This document shows positions 38,756-50,700 of a DNA stretch of 64,000 bases, in pieces. A program made the position numbers and the translations under genes. Where the stretch lies: contig OZ038422.1 in assembly GCA_964036155.1 (NCBI GenBank), positions 17,011,201-17,075,200 of the forward strand. Reading direction: 5' to 3'. Position 1 is the first letter of the stretch. Every line of letters begins with the position of its first letter. This DNA comes from Diploscapter coronatus. Its lineage: Eukaryota; Nematoda; Chromadorea; Rhabditida; Rhabditidae. Below the pieces are notes generated by a model. The model was given only the letters and a program-made list of their open reading frames with translations. It made no database searches and was not told the DNA's origin.

Positions 38756-40971
38756 TCAGGCAGTCAAAGGGGAAGAACAGTGGTTCTCCCTCAACGGAGA
38801 TGGAGTGAATCTCTTCGTCTTGCTGCGACGTCTTTCAGCTCTTTTTCTTTCCTCCTAAAATTTATTTTCTTGTCATTTTTTTGTATATGAGATGTGATGA
38901 ATTTTAGAGAGTAGTTGGTGAAAAAATACAATTTGCAGTAACCAATCTAACAGGCAACCTGGAAGCCTCATAGCACCATGACACGATGCATAGGAAGATA
39001 TTGTGAGAAAGGTAGTCACATTCTGTCATTCCCCACTTTACGTCTTCCCTATATCATGCGGTTTCCAAATAGTCCGTCTAGCTTTGAACTCTTCATGTCA
39101 AAAATGATCACATCTCAAGCGCGAAAGATGTATTCTTTTTCTACACTTCCCAATAAGAAAAAAACTTACAATTGCCCTCTTATAATTCGAATTGTTGTAG
39201 ATTTTGAATCTTTTTCCCGTTTCTGAATGAGGAACTATCTCATCGTGAATATTCTTCCATCCCTGAAAACAAAAATGAGCATTTTGGCTTGAAAATGAAA
39301 GAAACTCGCTTCTCCTTTCGAATCAACGTGAAAAACGCTCTTATTTGAAATATGAAGGAATGTGCGCCTATTTCATTCCTTTTCTGGGATTTGAAACTCG
39401 TCTATTATCAAACTCCTACAAGAAATATTGCAAAACTCAAAAAGACTCACGATGAAATGCACTCGATATTCGATGTCCTCATTCGTAATCACAGCACGCG
39501 TTACCTTTGCATCGTAGAAGAAGCCCAGATGCTCGCACAGAATTCGATCTCCTATCTCGTACATCTCGGCTCGGGGAGTTACTCTGCAAAACTGCTGATA
39601 GGAATGAGATGTCAAACAAAATCAATTTTCATGAATCCAGAACGAATACTAAAGCAATTTTAGTGGCTCATTGTAATTCACACCCTCTTTTCGGAAAAAC
39701 AACATGAGAAAAGAGGGTAGAAACTACAAAGGGTCGTTTTAATTATGCACCAAATGAAATGCAATATGAGATTTATGTTTTTAAGGCATATTTGCATATC
39801 GACAACTGACAAAAATGCTCATAAAACGTTATTTTTGAGAAAATTTCTATGAAGAATGGCTTATTTTATAGCTGATAATGCGTGCTTGCAGATACATGAG
39901 ATTCAAATATCGCTTTATACTTTTTGATACAATTTGCAGGACGATTTTGACAATAGCCCGTAGTTGAAATCTTTAAATCTGTGTGAAGCCCTTTTAAATG
40001 CTCTGAAATACATTAAAAATAAATTTGAGCCTTTCTGATTAGTAGAGGACTAAGCTAATTGCTGACTTCATTTTATAAAAAAAAAAATATGTACCGAATT
40101 TAGAAAAACTAAAAATATCCGTAATTTTTGCTCATCCTGTATAAATAGCTCTTACACTTCGTCCTTTAGCAATACCGCTTCATCATCCGAGTCATTCGTC
40201 TCTTCATCCAAAGAACGACGAATTCTCTCTGTAATCAATCCTTTAGACTACAGTAATCTTTAATACTTCCAGATTAGCTTACTTTTAGCTACAGTCGCAG
40301 CTCCGCTCTTCTCCTCGCTCCTCGTCTTCCTGCTTCGCTTTACTCCAGTTCTATTAGTGTCCACTTCTTCCAGCTCTTCTTCATTCAGTTCCATCATCAA
40401 CAGAACAATCGCAGATCTTCTGGCTCTTCTTACCAAATCTCGGCAGTTATCTGAAAGATAGTTGCATTTCGCTAATGATAATTGACAAAGTAGCTATAAA
40501 AATTTAATGCCACATTTCATAATTTTATAATGACAACTTAAATAAAAGATAACTTTATGAATTGCAAAATAAAAATCCAAATTCCATACCGATCATAACA
40601 TTGATGTCCTCGATTCTGACCGTGTCCAGCAGCAGAACATCTGTGAGAGCTCTCAGTTGCAGTTTCGCCTCGACTCGACGATAATTCTGATCATTGAGTG
40701 GAATGCGGTCGAGTTCTTCTCTGAAATTACGAATATCGTTCTTCAAAACAAAAGTTGCGTAAGGAAAATGCTCAATATCAATTCATGAGTTACGAAAGAT
40801 ATATGCTCCGAATCAATAAATTCGGATGTTTATGATTCATTGATTATTTTGAAAGACCTACGCAATGGAGACGAGTTTGTGTGCGACAGACTCGATTGCG
40901 GAGCCGTGTTTGCGGCAAATGAAGTTGATTCGATCGAAGAACTGTTGCTGGCCCACTGAAGATAGGGACAT
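38756..40971 (-). CDS. Chromo-barrel (MRG/MSL3-like) protein, 268 residues, seven exons
   Basis: Seven exons, 40971-40862, 40720-40590, 40450-40283, 40228-40156, 39583-39451, 39262-39170 and 38854-38756, total 807 bases in one frame. At about 163-235 lies a chromo-barrel: EIGDRILCEHLGFFYDAKV, then IEYRVHFIGWKNIHDEIV. This has the aromatic-cage layout used by MRG15 and MSL3 to read methylated histone H3. Unlike those proteins it ends soon after in a basic tail (ERKRAERRRSKTKRF) with no MRG domain. The N-terminal 85 residues are helical (EELDRIPLNDQNYRRVEAKL) and unrecognised, followed by a basic, nuclear-signal-like stretch. The stop is 171 bases from the RING1-type start on the same strand. 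A related fold is the Tudor-knot of acetyltransferases, so the exact class is open. Confidence 0.75.
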
Positions 40972-41199
40972 TGAGCGAGTTTACCTGAAATTAAAGACAT
41001 TTTCAGAGAATTAAAAATATTGATCCACAAAAATGAATGGTCTTCGGAAAAGAATAAGAGAATGTCCATAGTTATCTACAGTGCGAAAAGTGGTTGTGCA
41101 ATCTGTAAAATGACCACTGCACTCAGTATTCTCTTCGGCTTTCGACAGAATAAGTAGAAGCGGATTTAGAAACCGCAAATAATAGGCTGCGAGCACTTT

Positions 41200-41415
41200 T
41201 TTCCCACGAGTGAGCACTTTGTTACCAAGAGTGAGCACTTTGTTCCCAAAGATTTGCAGTGAGTACATTGTTACCAAGAGTGAGCACTTTGTTACCACAA
41301 GTGAGCACTTTGTTCCCAAAGAGTAGAATAAAGTGAGCACTTTGTTACCAAGAGTGAGCACTTTGTTACCAAGAGTGAGCACTTTGTTACCACAAGTGAG
41401 CACTTTGTTACCAAA
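41200..41415. repeat. Subterminal tandem array, left arm (about 21-bp unit)
   Basis: About ten units of GTGAGCACTTTGTTACCAAG/ACA, with two units broken by short inserts (TTGCAGTGAGTACATTG and AGTAGAATAAA). The mirrored array is at about 42690-42890. Confidence 0.8.
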
Positions 41416-42689
41416 AGCATTTTGATTAACAAAAAGGCTAGTAAATTATGCCGAATCATTGTTTAACACTATACAGCATCGATATTACCGATATTTCAAC
41501 CTTCTATTAGGTTATTTGAGCGAGTAGACGATGGTATTCATTTATCAGCCATTCTATGGAAATCGCTAGAATGGCTTGGCACAGCCCGATATAGATTTTC
41601 CTGAAAATGGGTCCGAACAATGTAATCGAGGGTGGGGAATTCGAAAATCGAGGTCCCGGAGCTCGGATGCGCGTCGTTTACGCTGTAACGAAGGTTGTAC
41701 TCGAAAATTCAAAAATCGTCCAGAAGCATCTAGGTAAGTCAAATTTGGTATCAAACGCTTTGTCTCGATGAGATAAACAACTTTCGTTCCAGAACTTATC
41801 TTAGAATGTGTACACATAAGAAGATATGAATTTTTGAAAATTACTATCCAAACAGCACTTCGCAATAATTGGCCATCGCGCTTCAAAATTCTTATTGTAT
41901 TCTTTGATAATGTCGAAATAAATACCTGTCGAATAAACAAACAACCATCCATTTGGTCAAGAAATCATCGAGTTTTAGATTTGCGAACTTTTTCGCTACA
42001 AAACGTTATGCTGACTTTAGCCATTATACTTCAAAATAGTTTGTACCCGATATGATAATGAAACCCCATCTAACAATTGAACGAAGACCCTATATAACTG
42101 GTTAAATTTTACCCAATTTACTTTTTGAGTAACTTCCTTATTTTTGGACCAAATGGATGGTTGTTTGTTTATTCGACAGGTATTTATTTCGACATTATCA
42201 AAGAATACAATAAGAATTTTGAAGCGCGATGGCCAATTATTGCGAAGTGCTGTTTGGACAGTAATTTTCAAAAATTCATATCTTCCTATGTGTACACATT
42301 CTAAGATAAGTTCTGGAACGAAAGTTGTTTATCTCATCGAGACAAAGCGTTTGATACCAAATTTGACTTACCTAGATGCTTCTGGACGATTTTTGAATTT
42401 TCGAGTACAACCTTCGTTACAGCGTAAACGACGCGCATCCGAGCTCCGGGACCTCGATTTTCGAATTCCCCACCCTCGATTACATTACTAGGGATCATTT
42501 TCAGGAAAATAATTTTGGAGCTGTGTCAAGCAATTCTATCGATTTTCATAGAATGGCTAATAGTGGACGCCGTTGTCTACTCATCCGAATATCGTGATAA
42601 AAGTTCTAAATATTGATAACATCGATGCTGTATAGTGTTAAACAATGATTTGACATAATTTACTAGCCTTTTTGTCGATCAAAACGTTT

Positions 42690-42890
42690 TTGGGAACAAA
42701 GTACTCACTTGTGGTAACAAAGTGCTCACTTTTGGTAACAAAGTGCTCACTCTTGGTAACAAAGTGCTCACTCGTGGGAACAAAATGCTCACTTTTATTC
42801 TACTCTTTGGTAACAAAGTGCTCACTCTTGGTAACAAAGTGCTCATTATTTTCTTTGGTAACAAAGTGCTCACTCGTGGGAAAAAAGTGC
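42690..42890. repeat. Subterminal tandem array, right arm (about 21-bp unit)
   Basis: Units of GTAACAAAGTGCTCACTCTTG, the reverse complement of the left array, with similar short interruptions (TTTTATTCTACTC). Short open frames across it (for example 42672-42905) are by-products of the periodic sequence. Confidence 0.8.
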
Positions 42891-43541
42891 TCGCAGCCCA
42901 AATAATAGTATGTCTACCTGAAGATTATTACCAAAATACTCGTTTACTAGATCAAAATCAGCAAGTCCAAATAAATCAAAAAAGAGGAAACGAATGGTAC
43001 CAAGAAGCAAATGGCAAATAAAGTATCAAAGTAAACAAATAGACTTGCGAAAGAATTTGAGAGCGTCTAAATCATTCAAACGACCTTAACGATCTGGAAT
43101 TTGGCGTCCTTGATTTTGAGCCTATCGGGCAAAAATCGAATGTGGCCAACTTTCCGCGCATCCCTCGGAATCCAACCTCGCAAAGAGATATATTTCTCGC
43201 AAACTTGGTAGAATTTTCAAAATCTCGGTAAACAAGAAAATACCGAAGTTACGGAAAAATTTGCGAAAAAAAAAAACTGAAAAAATCGAGAAAAGTAAGA
43301 AAACCCGGCTCAAACATGAGTAATGGCAAGAAGTGCAAGGTTGTTGAAACGTCCCGTTCACGATTTCAACCACCTTGTGTTATTTTCCCTTATAAGAAAA
43401 AATCATCATTTCCCACTTCATTTGTGCAAGTGTTCGCGTGTTGAGATCGGTGTTTCTATTTTCTTCCCAAAATTCTTGAAAATTTGTTTAAATTTCAAGA
43501 TTTCAGCCTTTGTGATCAACGACAACAGCAGACCGTCAAGG

Positions 43542-46500
43542 ATGAGCAGTGGGATCGGATCGGGTGGCTTCGGGCAAGGAGGAGGTCGGAATTTGCAATA
43601 TTTTTGAGATTTTCTAGGAACTTCGAAAATTTCAGGAGAGTTCAGCTCCAACTTTGGATTCGGCCAGCTGCTGCGACAGGACGCCGCTACGATGAAGGCG
43701 CTCATCGACAAGGCCAAGGCTTGGTTGGTTCGTGCCAGATGGAGGAAGGCCATCTACGGCACATGGAGCGTCATCAAATGTATGTTCATTTTTGATGATT
43801 TTACCAAGTTTCTTAGTCCAAAATCAAGATGCCCAATTTTCTTTCTTCCGATACAATAATTAATCTTCACTTCCAAATTTCAACTTAGGAAAAGACTGAA
43901 TTTAATTTATCCTCTCTATCCTTCCCATTTCCAAGAACATAATTATTTTCTTAGATTTAGCTAGGGACCGCCAGCCATTCTGCCAAATTCACTCTGGCAC
44001 TATGTTTTATGCATTTTTCAGAAGCTGAGGTGCCCCTCTAAACATCCCCACCGAAAAAATCGCGAAAAAATACGTTACTGATTAAAAAATTGATCAAATT
44101 TAACGCGAAAAATCGCTCCTTTTCGTGGACAATGGAAAGGGGCGTGGCCTATCTGCAAAAGGCACTATGCCGCTCGCTCCCCCTTTCTTTCTCTGCCTTT
44201 GGGGATCTTTTTCTCTGCACTCTCCTCCATTTCAGCATTGGCTTCTTTTATATTTTCGCGGATTATCAGGATCTCAGTTGCTCTACGCAGGATTTTTCTA
44301 ATTTTTACATATATTGTACATTTCAACTAGGTGTACCACCGATTCATCAAAAAAAAAAAATGAAATGTACCTTTTTTTTTATAACTCGAAATATTAGCAT
44401 TGCTATAATTTGACGCGCAATTGCGGACTTTTTTCGCACCTCAATCAATAAATCGATATCATCACGTGAAAGAGCGGTATCGAATTGTATAGTAGGTATC
44501 GATAAATTATTAAAAACAAAAAAAATCAGCGATAATCGAAAGGGCTATCAACTATGGACACTTTTGAATCAAGTGAAAGGGGCGGGGCTTGGCGATCCCT
44601 AGATATTTCATTGCAATTTTGCCCTTTTTCGAAAATTTGACATGTTAAATATTTTGAAATCTGAAAAAAAAGCTGTCCTTGATCTTATGCATGAAGTGTC
44701 TAAATAACTTTTCTTCGATTTGTATATAATCACCAAACAAAGCTTCTAGCAAAGAATTGACCGGACGAACGCCGTGCAATAGCCGCCCGGCAGCCGCTCG
44801 GAAGCCGGGCGGCTAGCACACTGTCATTCGTCCGGCGTTCATCCGGCACCTCCCAGTGCTGGACGAATGCCGTGCGAACGCCAGCTGAGGGGGAGGTGCC
44901 GGATGAACGCCGTGCGAATGACAGTGTCAAATCCGCCCGGCCTCCGAGCGGCTGCCGGGCGGCTATTGCACGGCGTTCGTCCGGTCAATTCTTTGCTAGA
45001 AGCTTTGTTTGGTGATTATATACAAATCGAAGAAAAGTTATTTAGACACTTCATGCATAAGATCAAGGACAGCTTTTTTTCAGATTTCAAAATATTTAAC
45101 ATGTCAAATTTTCGAAAAAGGGCAAAATTGCAATGAAATATCTAGGGATCGCCAAGCCCCGCCCCTTTCACTTGATTCAAAAGTGTCCATAGTCGATAAC
45201 CCTTTCGATTATCGCCGATTTTTTTTGTTTTATCTTTGTTTTTAGTAATTGATCGGTACCTACTATACAATTCGATACCGCTCTTTCACGTGGTGATATC
45301 GATTTATTGATCGGGTGCGAAAGAAGTCCGCAAATGCGCGTCAAATGCACACCAAATTACGACAATGCTAATATTTCGAGTTATAAAAAAGGCACATTTA
45401 ATTTTTTTTGATGAATCGGTACACCTAGTTGATATCTACAAAATATGTAAAAATTAGAAAAATCCTGCGGCGCCAAACTTTTCCCGAGGCAATAATAGAT
45501 GCTCGCCTTTGGGGTACTGTATCTTTACAAGGGATCGGTAAAATCGTCTGAAAACTTGACTAAAATAAAATTTAATACTCCCTAATTATAATAGTCAAAA
45601 GAAAAAAGTGGAATTTTATCAAAAAATATTTTTAAAATTCATTTCAAAATGACCATTTTTTTGTCTTTACTAATGTGGATCGCCCTAGTCATATTTTTAA
45701 AGGCACATGTGTTTTTATTTGATATTTTGATTAGTTGGTCAATTGTCTATCTTCAGTGAAAAAATCAGAAAATCCTGCGGCGCCGAGCTGAGATCCTGAT
45801 AATTCGCGAAAATATAAAAGAAGCCAATGCTGAAATGGAGGAGAGTGCAGAGAAAAAGATCCCCAAAGGCAGGGAAAGAGAGGGGGGAGCGAGCGGCAGT
45901 GTCTTTTGCAGATAAGCCACGCCCCCTTCCCTTGTCCACGAAAAGGAGCGATTTTTCGCGTTAAATTTTATCATTTTTTTAATCAATGACGTATTTTTTC
46001 GCGATTTTTTCGGTGGGGATGTTTAGAGGGGCACCTCAGACCCTGAAAAATGTAGAAAACATGGTACCAGAATGAATTTGGCAAAAGGACTGGCGGTCCC
46101 TAAATATAACTTGATTTTATTATAAATACGATACTCGAGAGTGATTTAAGGGGTGGTAGGATAAGAATTTAATTGAAATCTAAATATTTTCATTTTTCAG
46201 GTGTGTGTGTGTGTGTTGTTGTGTGGCGGGAAGTGATGTCGTCGCCTCCTCGTGGTGCTTCCTGGATATCCCTCAAAGGATAACTGAACGACGACAACAA
46301 TAAATCTCAAAATATCCTCACTTTATTTGAAATAGACGATAAATCATATTGAATTAATAAATAAAGGAATAGATAGAAAATCAAAGAATGAAATCTTCAT
46401 AGCCATGCATGCTCTAACATTGTCATCTTTTCACTTACTTATGTTTCCGATAAAACTACGAAGAACCATATCGTTTATGCCCTGTAAATTGTTCCTTGCT

Positions 46501-47278
46501 AATACAATGCAAAAACAGTCTAATAAAAAATCCGAGTACATTATTCAAGCGTTGTTCATTCCAGTATTCAATGAAGCACTTTGGTTCCAGGTTGAAAGCA
46601 CTTTCTTGATACAGAAATATCACTTCGATTGTTTTCAGACGTTGGACAACATCACGGACATCTTTTCTGATTCAAGTGAGCTGAAGACCGTCTTTGGAGT
46701 CAAGAGGGAGTCCATTCCTTCTGTTCTGTAAGTTATTTTCTTACTTGAGTGAAAATAATCTTTATTTTCAGACTGAACTGCACGAATCCAATCGAGCTCT
46801 GGATCAACACTCCTTCCCTCATGTGAGTTTTTTGGCAATTATTTTACTATTCTTAATTCATTTTTTATGTAGAAAATATTTCAACGCTAAACACAACGAA
46901 AGTTCATTTCGTTTTCACAAGATTCTCAATTTCGAACATTTTTAGAGCAATTTGAAATTAGTTGAATTCATTTTCCTCCACTTTTCGTTAGGACCCCCTC
47001 ACGAAAAGTGGGGGAAATAAACGCTGCCCTCTAAATTTTGTCTTTTCTTTTCAAATATTTGGAACTTTACTTTCGTCCTTCCTTGATCTGCAGGTCATTT
47101 TTATCTGTTAGAAACTGCTATGCAAGAATGATTTTTCAAAATAATCAAAAGTTAATTTCCGATTTTCAGTGGGGAAGTTGACGAGAAGTTCGATGACTTC
47201 GACAAGCGCATCCGTCGAATGCACGCACAGGCGAAGCAGACAGGAATGAACTCCTTGGCTGGGTATATTCGGCAGTGA
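43542..47278 (+). CDS. Unrecognised 153-residue protein, six exons
   Basis: I do not recognise the family. Exons 43542-43584, 43636-43779, 46565-46590, 46639-46727, 46772-46822 and 47170-47278 total 462 bases and keep one frame, which supports the model. The 26-base third exon is the least certain; it is needed to restore phase. The protein opens with a Gly-rich stretch (SSGIGSGGFGQGGG), then a helical basic-aromatic segment (KAWLVRARWRKAIYGTWSVI), an acidic middle and a charged helix DEKFDDFDKRIRRMHAQAK. No signal peptide or clear membrane segment. The 2.8 kb third intron contains the palindromic element at 43964-46100; the other introns are 44 to 347 bases. It converges with the AIRS-GART gene, 450 bases away. 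Confidence 0.65.
43964..46100. mobile_element. Large palindromic element, non-autonomous, inside an intron
   Basis: A 2.1 kb inverted repeat. Ends GGGACCGCCAG...TTTGCCAAATTCA face each other and are flanked by TA on both sides (43962-43963, 46101-46102), consistent with Tc1/mariner-type TA insertion, although a two-base match is weak evidence. Arms run roughly 0.9 kb each and meet at a GC-rich core around 44760-44995 that is itself an inverted repeat (GACCGGACGAACGCCGTGCA and its complement). The right arm carries an extra 310 bases at 45475-45784. No transposase is encoded; open frames in the arms are mirrored copies of each other. Confidence 0.75.
45475..45784. mobile_element. Asymmetric insertion in the right arm of the palindrome
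   Basis: The right arm contains AAAATCCTGCGGCGCC twice, ending at 45474 and at 45784, and the sequence between has no counterpart in the left arm. Either a small element inserted with a 16-base duplication or the left arm lost this part. No coding capacity. Confidence 0.5.
46200..46216. repeat. GT microsatellite
   Basis: A GTGTGTGTGTGTGTG run follows a TTTTTCAG acceptor-like sequence in the long intron. Reading it as an exon would give a Cys-Val low-complexity tail and a stop, so I treat it as intronic simple sequence. Confidence 0.6.
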
Positions 47279-47725
47279 AGCTGACTGACAGGCAAGCAAC
47301 AACACTCTCAGGCTGATTATAAGTATTTTTCCTTCATTCATATTTCTAGTCAATTACACGATTATGTACTTTTTCTCTTAAAAATCTATTCCCATTATCA
47401 GCCTATGTAAATTTACCTTCTCTAGATTAGACACTGAAATTGCATATTATTTTGATCTGAAATTTTCAAAACACCAGACTTCCTTAAATTATGTGACAAA
47501 GATTTTATTCAATATGGAAAACGGGTTGTTTCCACGTCTTTCTCTGCTACCATTATTTTTAAATCGGAAGAATTGTTTGAGATGAAACGGGATATAAAGT
47601 TTGGAATATTTATTTCTAGAGCTACAAAAATGAAAGTAGTTTTCGGATGATGAGTATCAGATTTTGCTTTACGAAAAGCACACCTCCACTCGCAATAAGA
47701 AAACATCTGAGATTTGAAAATGTGT
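47279..47725. other. Convergent 3' intergenic region
   Basis: About 450 AT-rich bases between the stops of the 153-residue gene (+) and AIRS-GART (-). No gene is seen. Confidence 0.4.
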
Positions 47726-50700
47726 TCATTTTTCCGTTTGAATTTCCTTGAGTAATTTAGCAGCGTAGTTGTCAGTGGCAATGGGGAATAGCTTGTATTT
47801 TTCTGCCTGAATTGCCGCATGCAACGTCTCTGCAGTGTCATTCTCTCCAATCTGCACTGCTTCTTGAGCCAGAATCTTCCCATGATCCACTTCTTCCTAA
47901 ATTAATCAAATTCACTCATTTTCAATTTCTTGTTAGAGAAATATGAATTTTATCGATGAAATGACGAGATGCGATTTTGTTTTGAAAGATGCTCAAAATG
48001 CGTTTTCATTGTTTTTGTTAATAATGCGTTAATATCGCTCATCCTTGTTCGTGTTGCATTAAATTAAAAATGCAAAACTCACATCGACTAAATGCACAGT
48101 GCAACCAGCAATTTTCGCACCAAATTCCAAGGCATCTTCAACTGCCCGAGCACCTTAAGATGGTTTTTTTTTTTCAAAATTAGAAAGACCTTTGTTGATA
48201 CCTTTGAAGGACGGAAGCAACGAAGGGTGAATATTCAAAATTCGATTCCTCCATTGCGACACGAAAAATGGCGTGAGAATTCGCATAAATCCAGCCAGGC
48301 AAATTAGTTCTGCTCCAAATTCACGTAAAATCTTCAAAGACATTTTGTTTTCAATAATTAAAAAATCTTACCTCTGCCATAGTCTTTTCTCCTTCTTCCC
48401 TGACTTTCGTGTTCTCGACAACTTCCACAGGAATTCCCATCTGTTTGGCCTTCTCTATCCCACCAGCATTAGGTTTGTTGGAAATCACAAGGACTACCTA
48501 GACAAAATGGCAAATTAACAATAAACACGAAAATAACCTCGTAGTGACTAGCCCTTCTCTTCGAATACTCAATCAATTTGACCATGTTACTTCCTGTGCC
48601 AGATATGAGAATTGCAACCTTGATTAATTGTAAGAGAATTTTGGATAATAGATATATAGATGTGAAAAACTCACCTTGATCTTTCGCTGACACTTCAAAT
48701 GATTTCCAATAGAAAATTGTGGTTTGAATATGCGTTTTGAGTAATTGACAAATCGAATATTTGAATCTGAAAACTGATCCTAATTCGATGAATCTTTATC
48801 GATTTAAAGGAAATACCTTCAGGTTTTCGTTTGGTGATTTCCCCAATTACATGATGAGGCTCGTGAATGTTGTCAAGATATTCCTTCACGACTTGATAAT
48901 CATTCTGGTCGACAATTAGTGTAAAACCAATTCCACTAAAAATTAGAAAATTATATATTTGGCGGAAAATGTTCGAATTTCTAACCAATTGAAGACTTTG
49001 AGCATTTCATCGACATCAACTGGTCCGACTTGAGATAGAAACTGGAAAATAGGAGGTACTGGCCATGCTCCCAATTCGATCTGCAAATCGTTCAGACGAA
49101 AATTCATTAATTAATTACAGAAAGACGACTTTTAGATATAATGAATACTCTTTGTAGCATAAATTAACATTTTTTACCTGGGCTGCCAATTCATCATTGG
49201 ACAAAACTCGAATAATATTCTCTCTGAGTCCTCCTCCGGTGATGTGGGCACATCCCTTAACAAGTCCCTGTATCAGCAGAGGGAACACTTGGTTCACATA
49301 CAGACGAGTTCCTTTCAGCAATTCTTTCCCTAAAATTTGTTTACATTTTATTTCTCTTGTATCATTTCTCACCGATGGTATCATTCTGATCGTTTTCCCA
49401 AGGAACGGGAGTCGAATAGTCGATTTGATTGGCAGCGAGAATTTGTCTAACCAAAGAAAATCCATTTGAATGCACCCCAGAAGAGAGCAGACCAATTACT
49501 TTATCTCCTTCACAAATTCTAAAATTGAAGATAAAGTTTTAGAGGGGAAATTAGCTTGTCTAAATGTTCATTGCAAAAACCAATATTCTTGACTTACGCA
49601 TCAGAAGGCAATTTGGGCCAGTCGAATTGTCTGACTGCAATCATGCAACCAGCCAAGTCCCATTGTTTTTCTCCATAAACCTGGGGCATTTCGGCCGTTT
49701 CGCCTCCTGCAACATATGCCAAAATTATGAAACTACTCAATCAACTAACCAACAACGGCGCATTTGATGGCATTGCAAGCTTCGCAGATACTGGCAACCA
49801 CCTGCTCTGCCATTTTCAACTCCAGTTTTCCACAGACAAAATAGTCCAGAAATGCAATGGGTCGAGCTGCGTGACAGAGCACGTCATTCGCACACATCGC
49901 GACGAGGTCATTGCCAACTTGGGAATAGTCACCCACTGTTGAGGCTACCTGAAGAATCTCGATCTTCTTAGCTGTTTTATAGGATTTTTAAAGGAACGAA
50001 GTTTTTGTCTCTTTATTTCGGCTCACTTCGATCTTACTAGGGAAGTGCGTGACCCCGGGATCTAACTTCAGAATAAAACCTATACCATCGGATAGAGCTC
50101 GTCGAGTTATCCAAGAATATGTAAAAAATTTTTGCCACAAACCACCTGCTGCCTGTAGCCACGCCCGCAAAATATTAAGGAATTACACTATAAGGAGGTG
50201 CGTCCGAGGGAAAGGCGCGGGAATAGGGCGCTGTGGGGTGTAGCAGCGTGGTTTAGTGGAAGCGCGATGGATCCTGGCATAGGGTGCGTTTGCACTTTGT
50301 CAATAACTTCATTTCTCTACCTCTACATCGATATATTTATTTTTGCAAAAAATTTATCGTAAAGTAATCAACTATATTTTAAAATTACATTTTAGGAGTT
50401 TATATGGGTACTTTTTGTTATTTGAATTAGGCAAATAATTTTTTTGCAAAAATAAAAATGTCAATGTAGAGGTAGAAAAATGAAGTTATTGACAAAGTGC
50501 AAACGCACCCTATGCCAGGATCCATCGCGCTTCCACTAAACCACGCTGCTACACCCCACAGCGCCCTATTCCCGCGCCTTTCCCTCGGACGCACCTCCTT
50601 ATAGTGTAATTCCTTAATATTTTGCGGGCGTGGCTACAGGCAGCAGGTGGTTTGTGGCAAAAATTTTTTACATATTCTTGGATAACTCGACGAGCTCTAT

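Larger units (their letters stand above)
41185..42898. mobile_element. Foldback DNA transposon, non-autonomous, 9-bp target duplication
   Basis: A 1,714-base palindrome. Both ends read GGCTGCGAGCACTTTTTTCC inward and are flanked by the direct repeat CAAATAATA (41176-41184 and 42899-42907). Behind each tip lies a tandem array of a roughly 21-base unit, GTGAGCACTTTGTTACCAAG with variants (about 41200-41415 and 42690-42890), in opposite orientations. Inner arms of about 550 bases (near 41405-41965 and 42135-42672) match closely, leaving about 170 unpaired bases in the middle. There is no transposase. A 9-bp duplication and long structured ends fit a Mutator-like non-autonomous element, although no family was identified. 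Confidence 0.82.
40972..43541. other. Intergenic, occupied mainly by a foldback element
   Basis: The space between the chromo-barrel start and the 153-residue gene is mostly the palindromic element at 41185-42898. The remaining flanks (about 210 bases left, 640 right) are AT-rich without a supported gene. A GATTTCAG acceptor near 43505 probably belongs to the 5' UTR of the next gene. Confidence 0.45.

Noticed and set aside
41200..41415. CRISPR-like array
   Set aside because: Units are directly adjacent with no unique spacers, in a eukaryotic foldback transposon arm.
41011..42905. Open frames of 64 to 130 codons in the foldback element
   Set aside because: They occur as mirrored copies in both arms or follow the 21-bp tandem unit, and encode no transposase-like motif.
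44090..45986. Frames of 66 to 107 codons around 44.1, 44.9 and 45.9 kb
   Set aside because: Mirror copies in the arms or core of the 2.1 kb palindrome; no protein family.
46200..46300. Exon after TTTTTCAG reading a Cys/Val repeat
   Set aside because: It begins with a GT microsatellite and ends the frame, whereas the 26-base exon at 46565 restores phase to the well-supported downstream exons.
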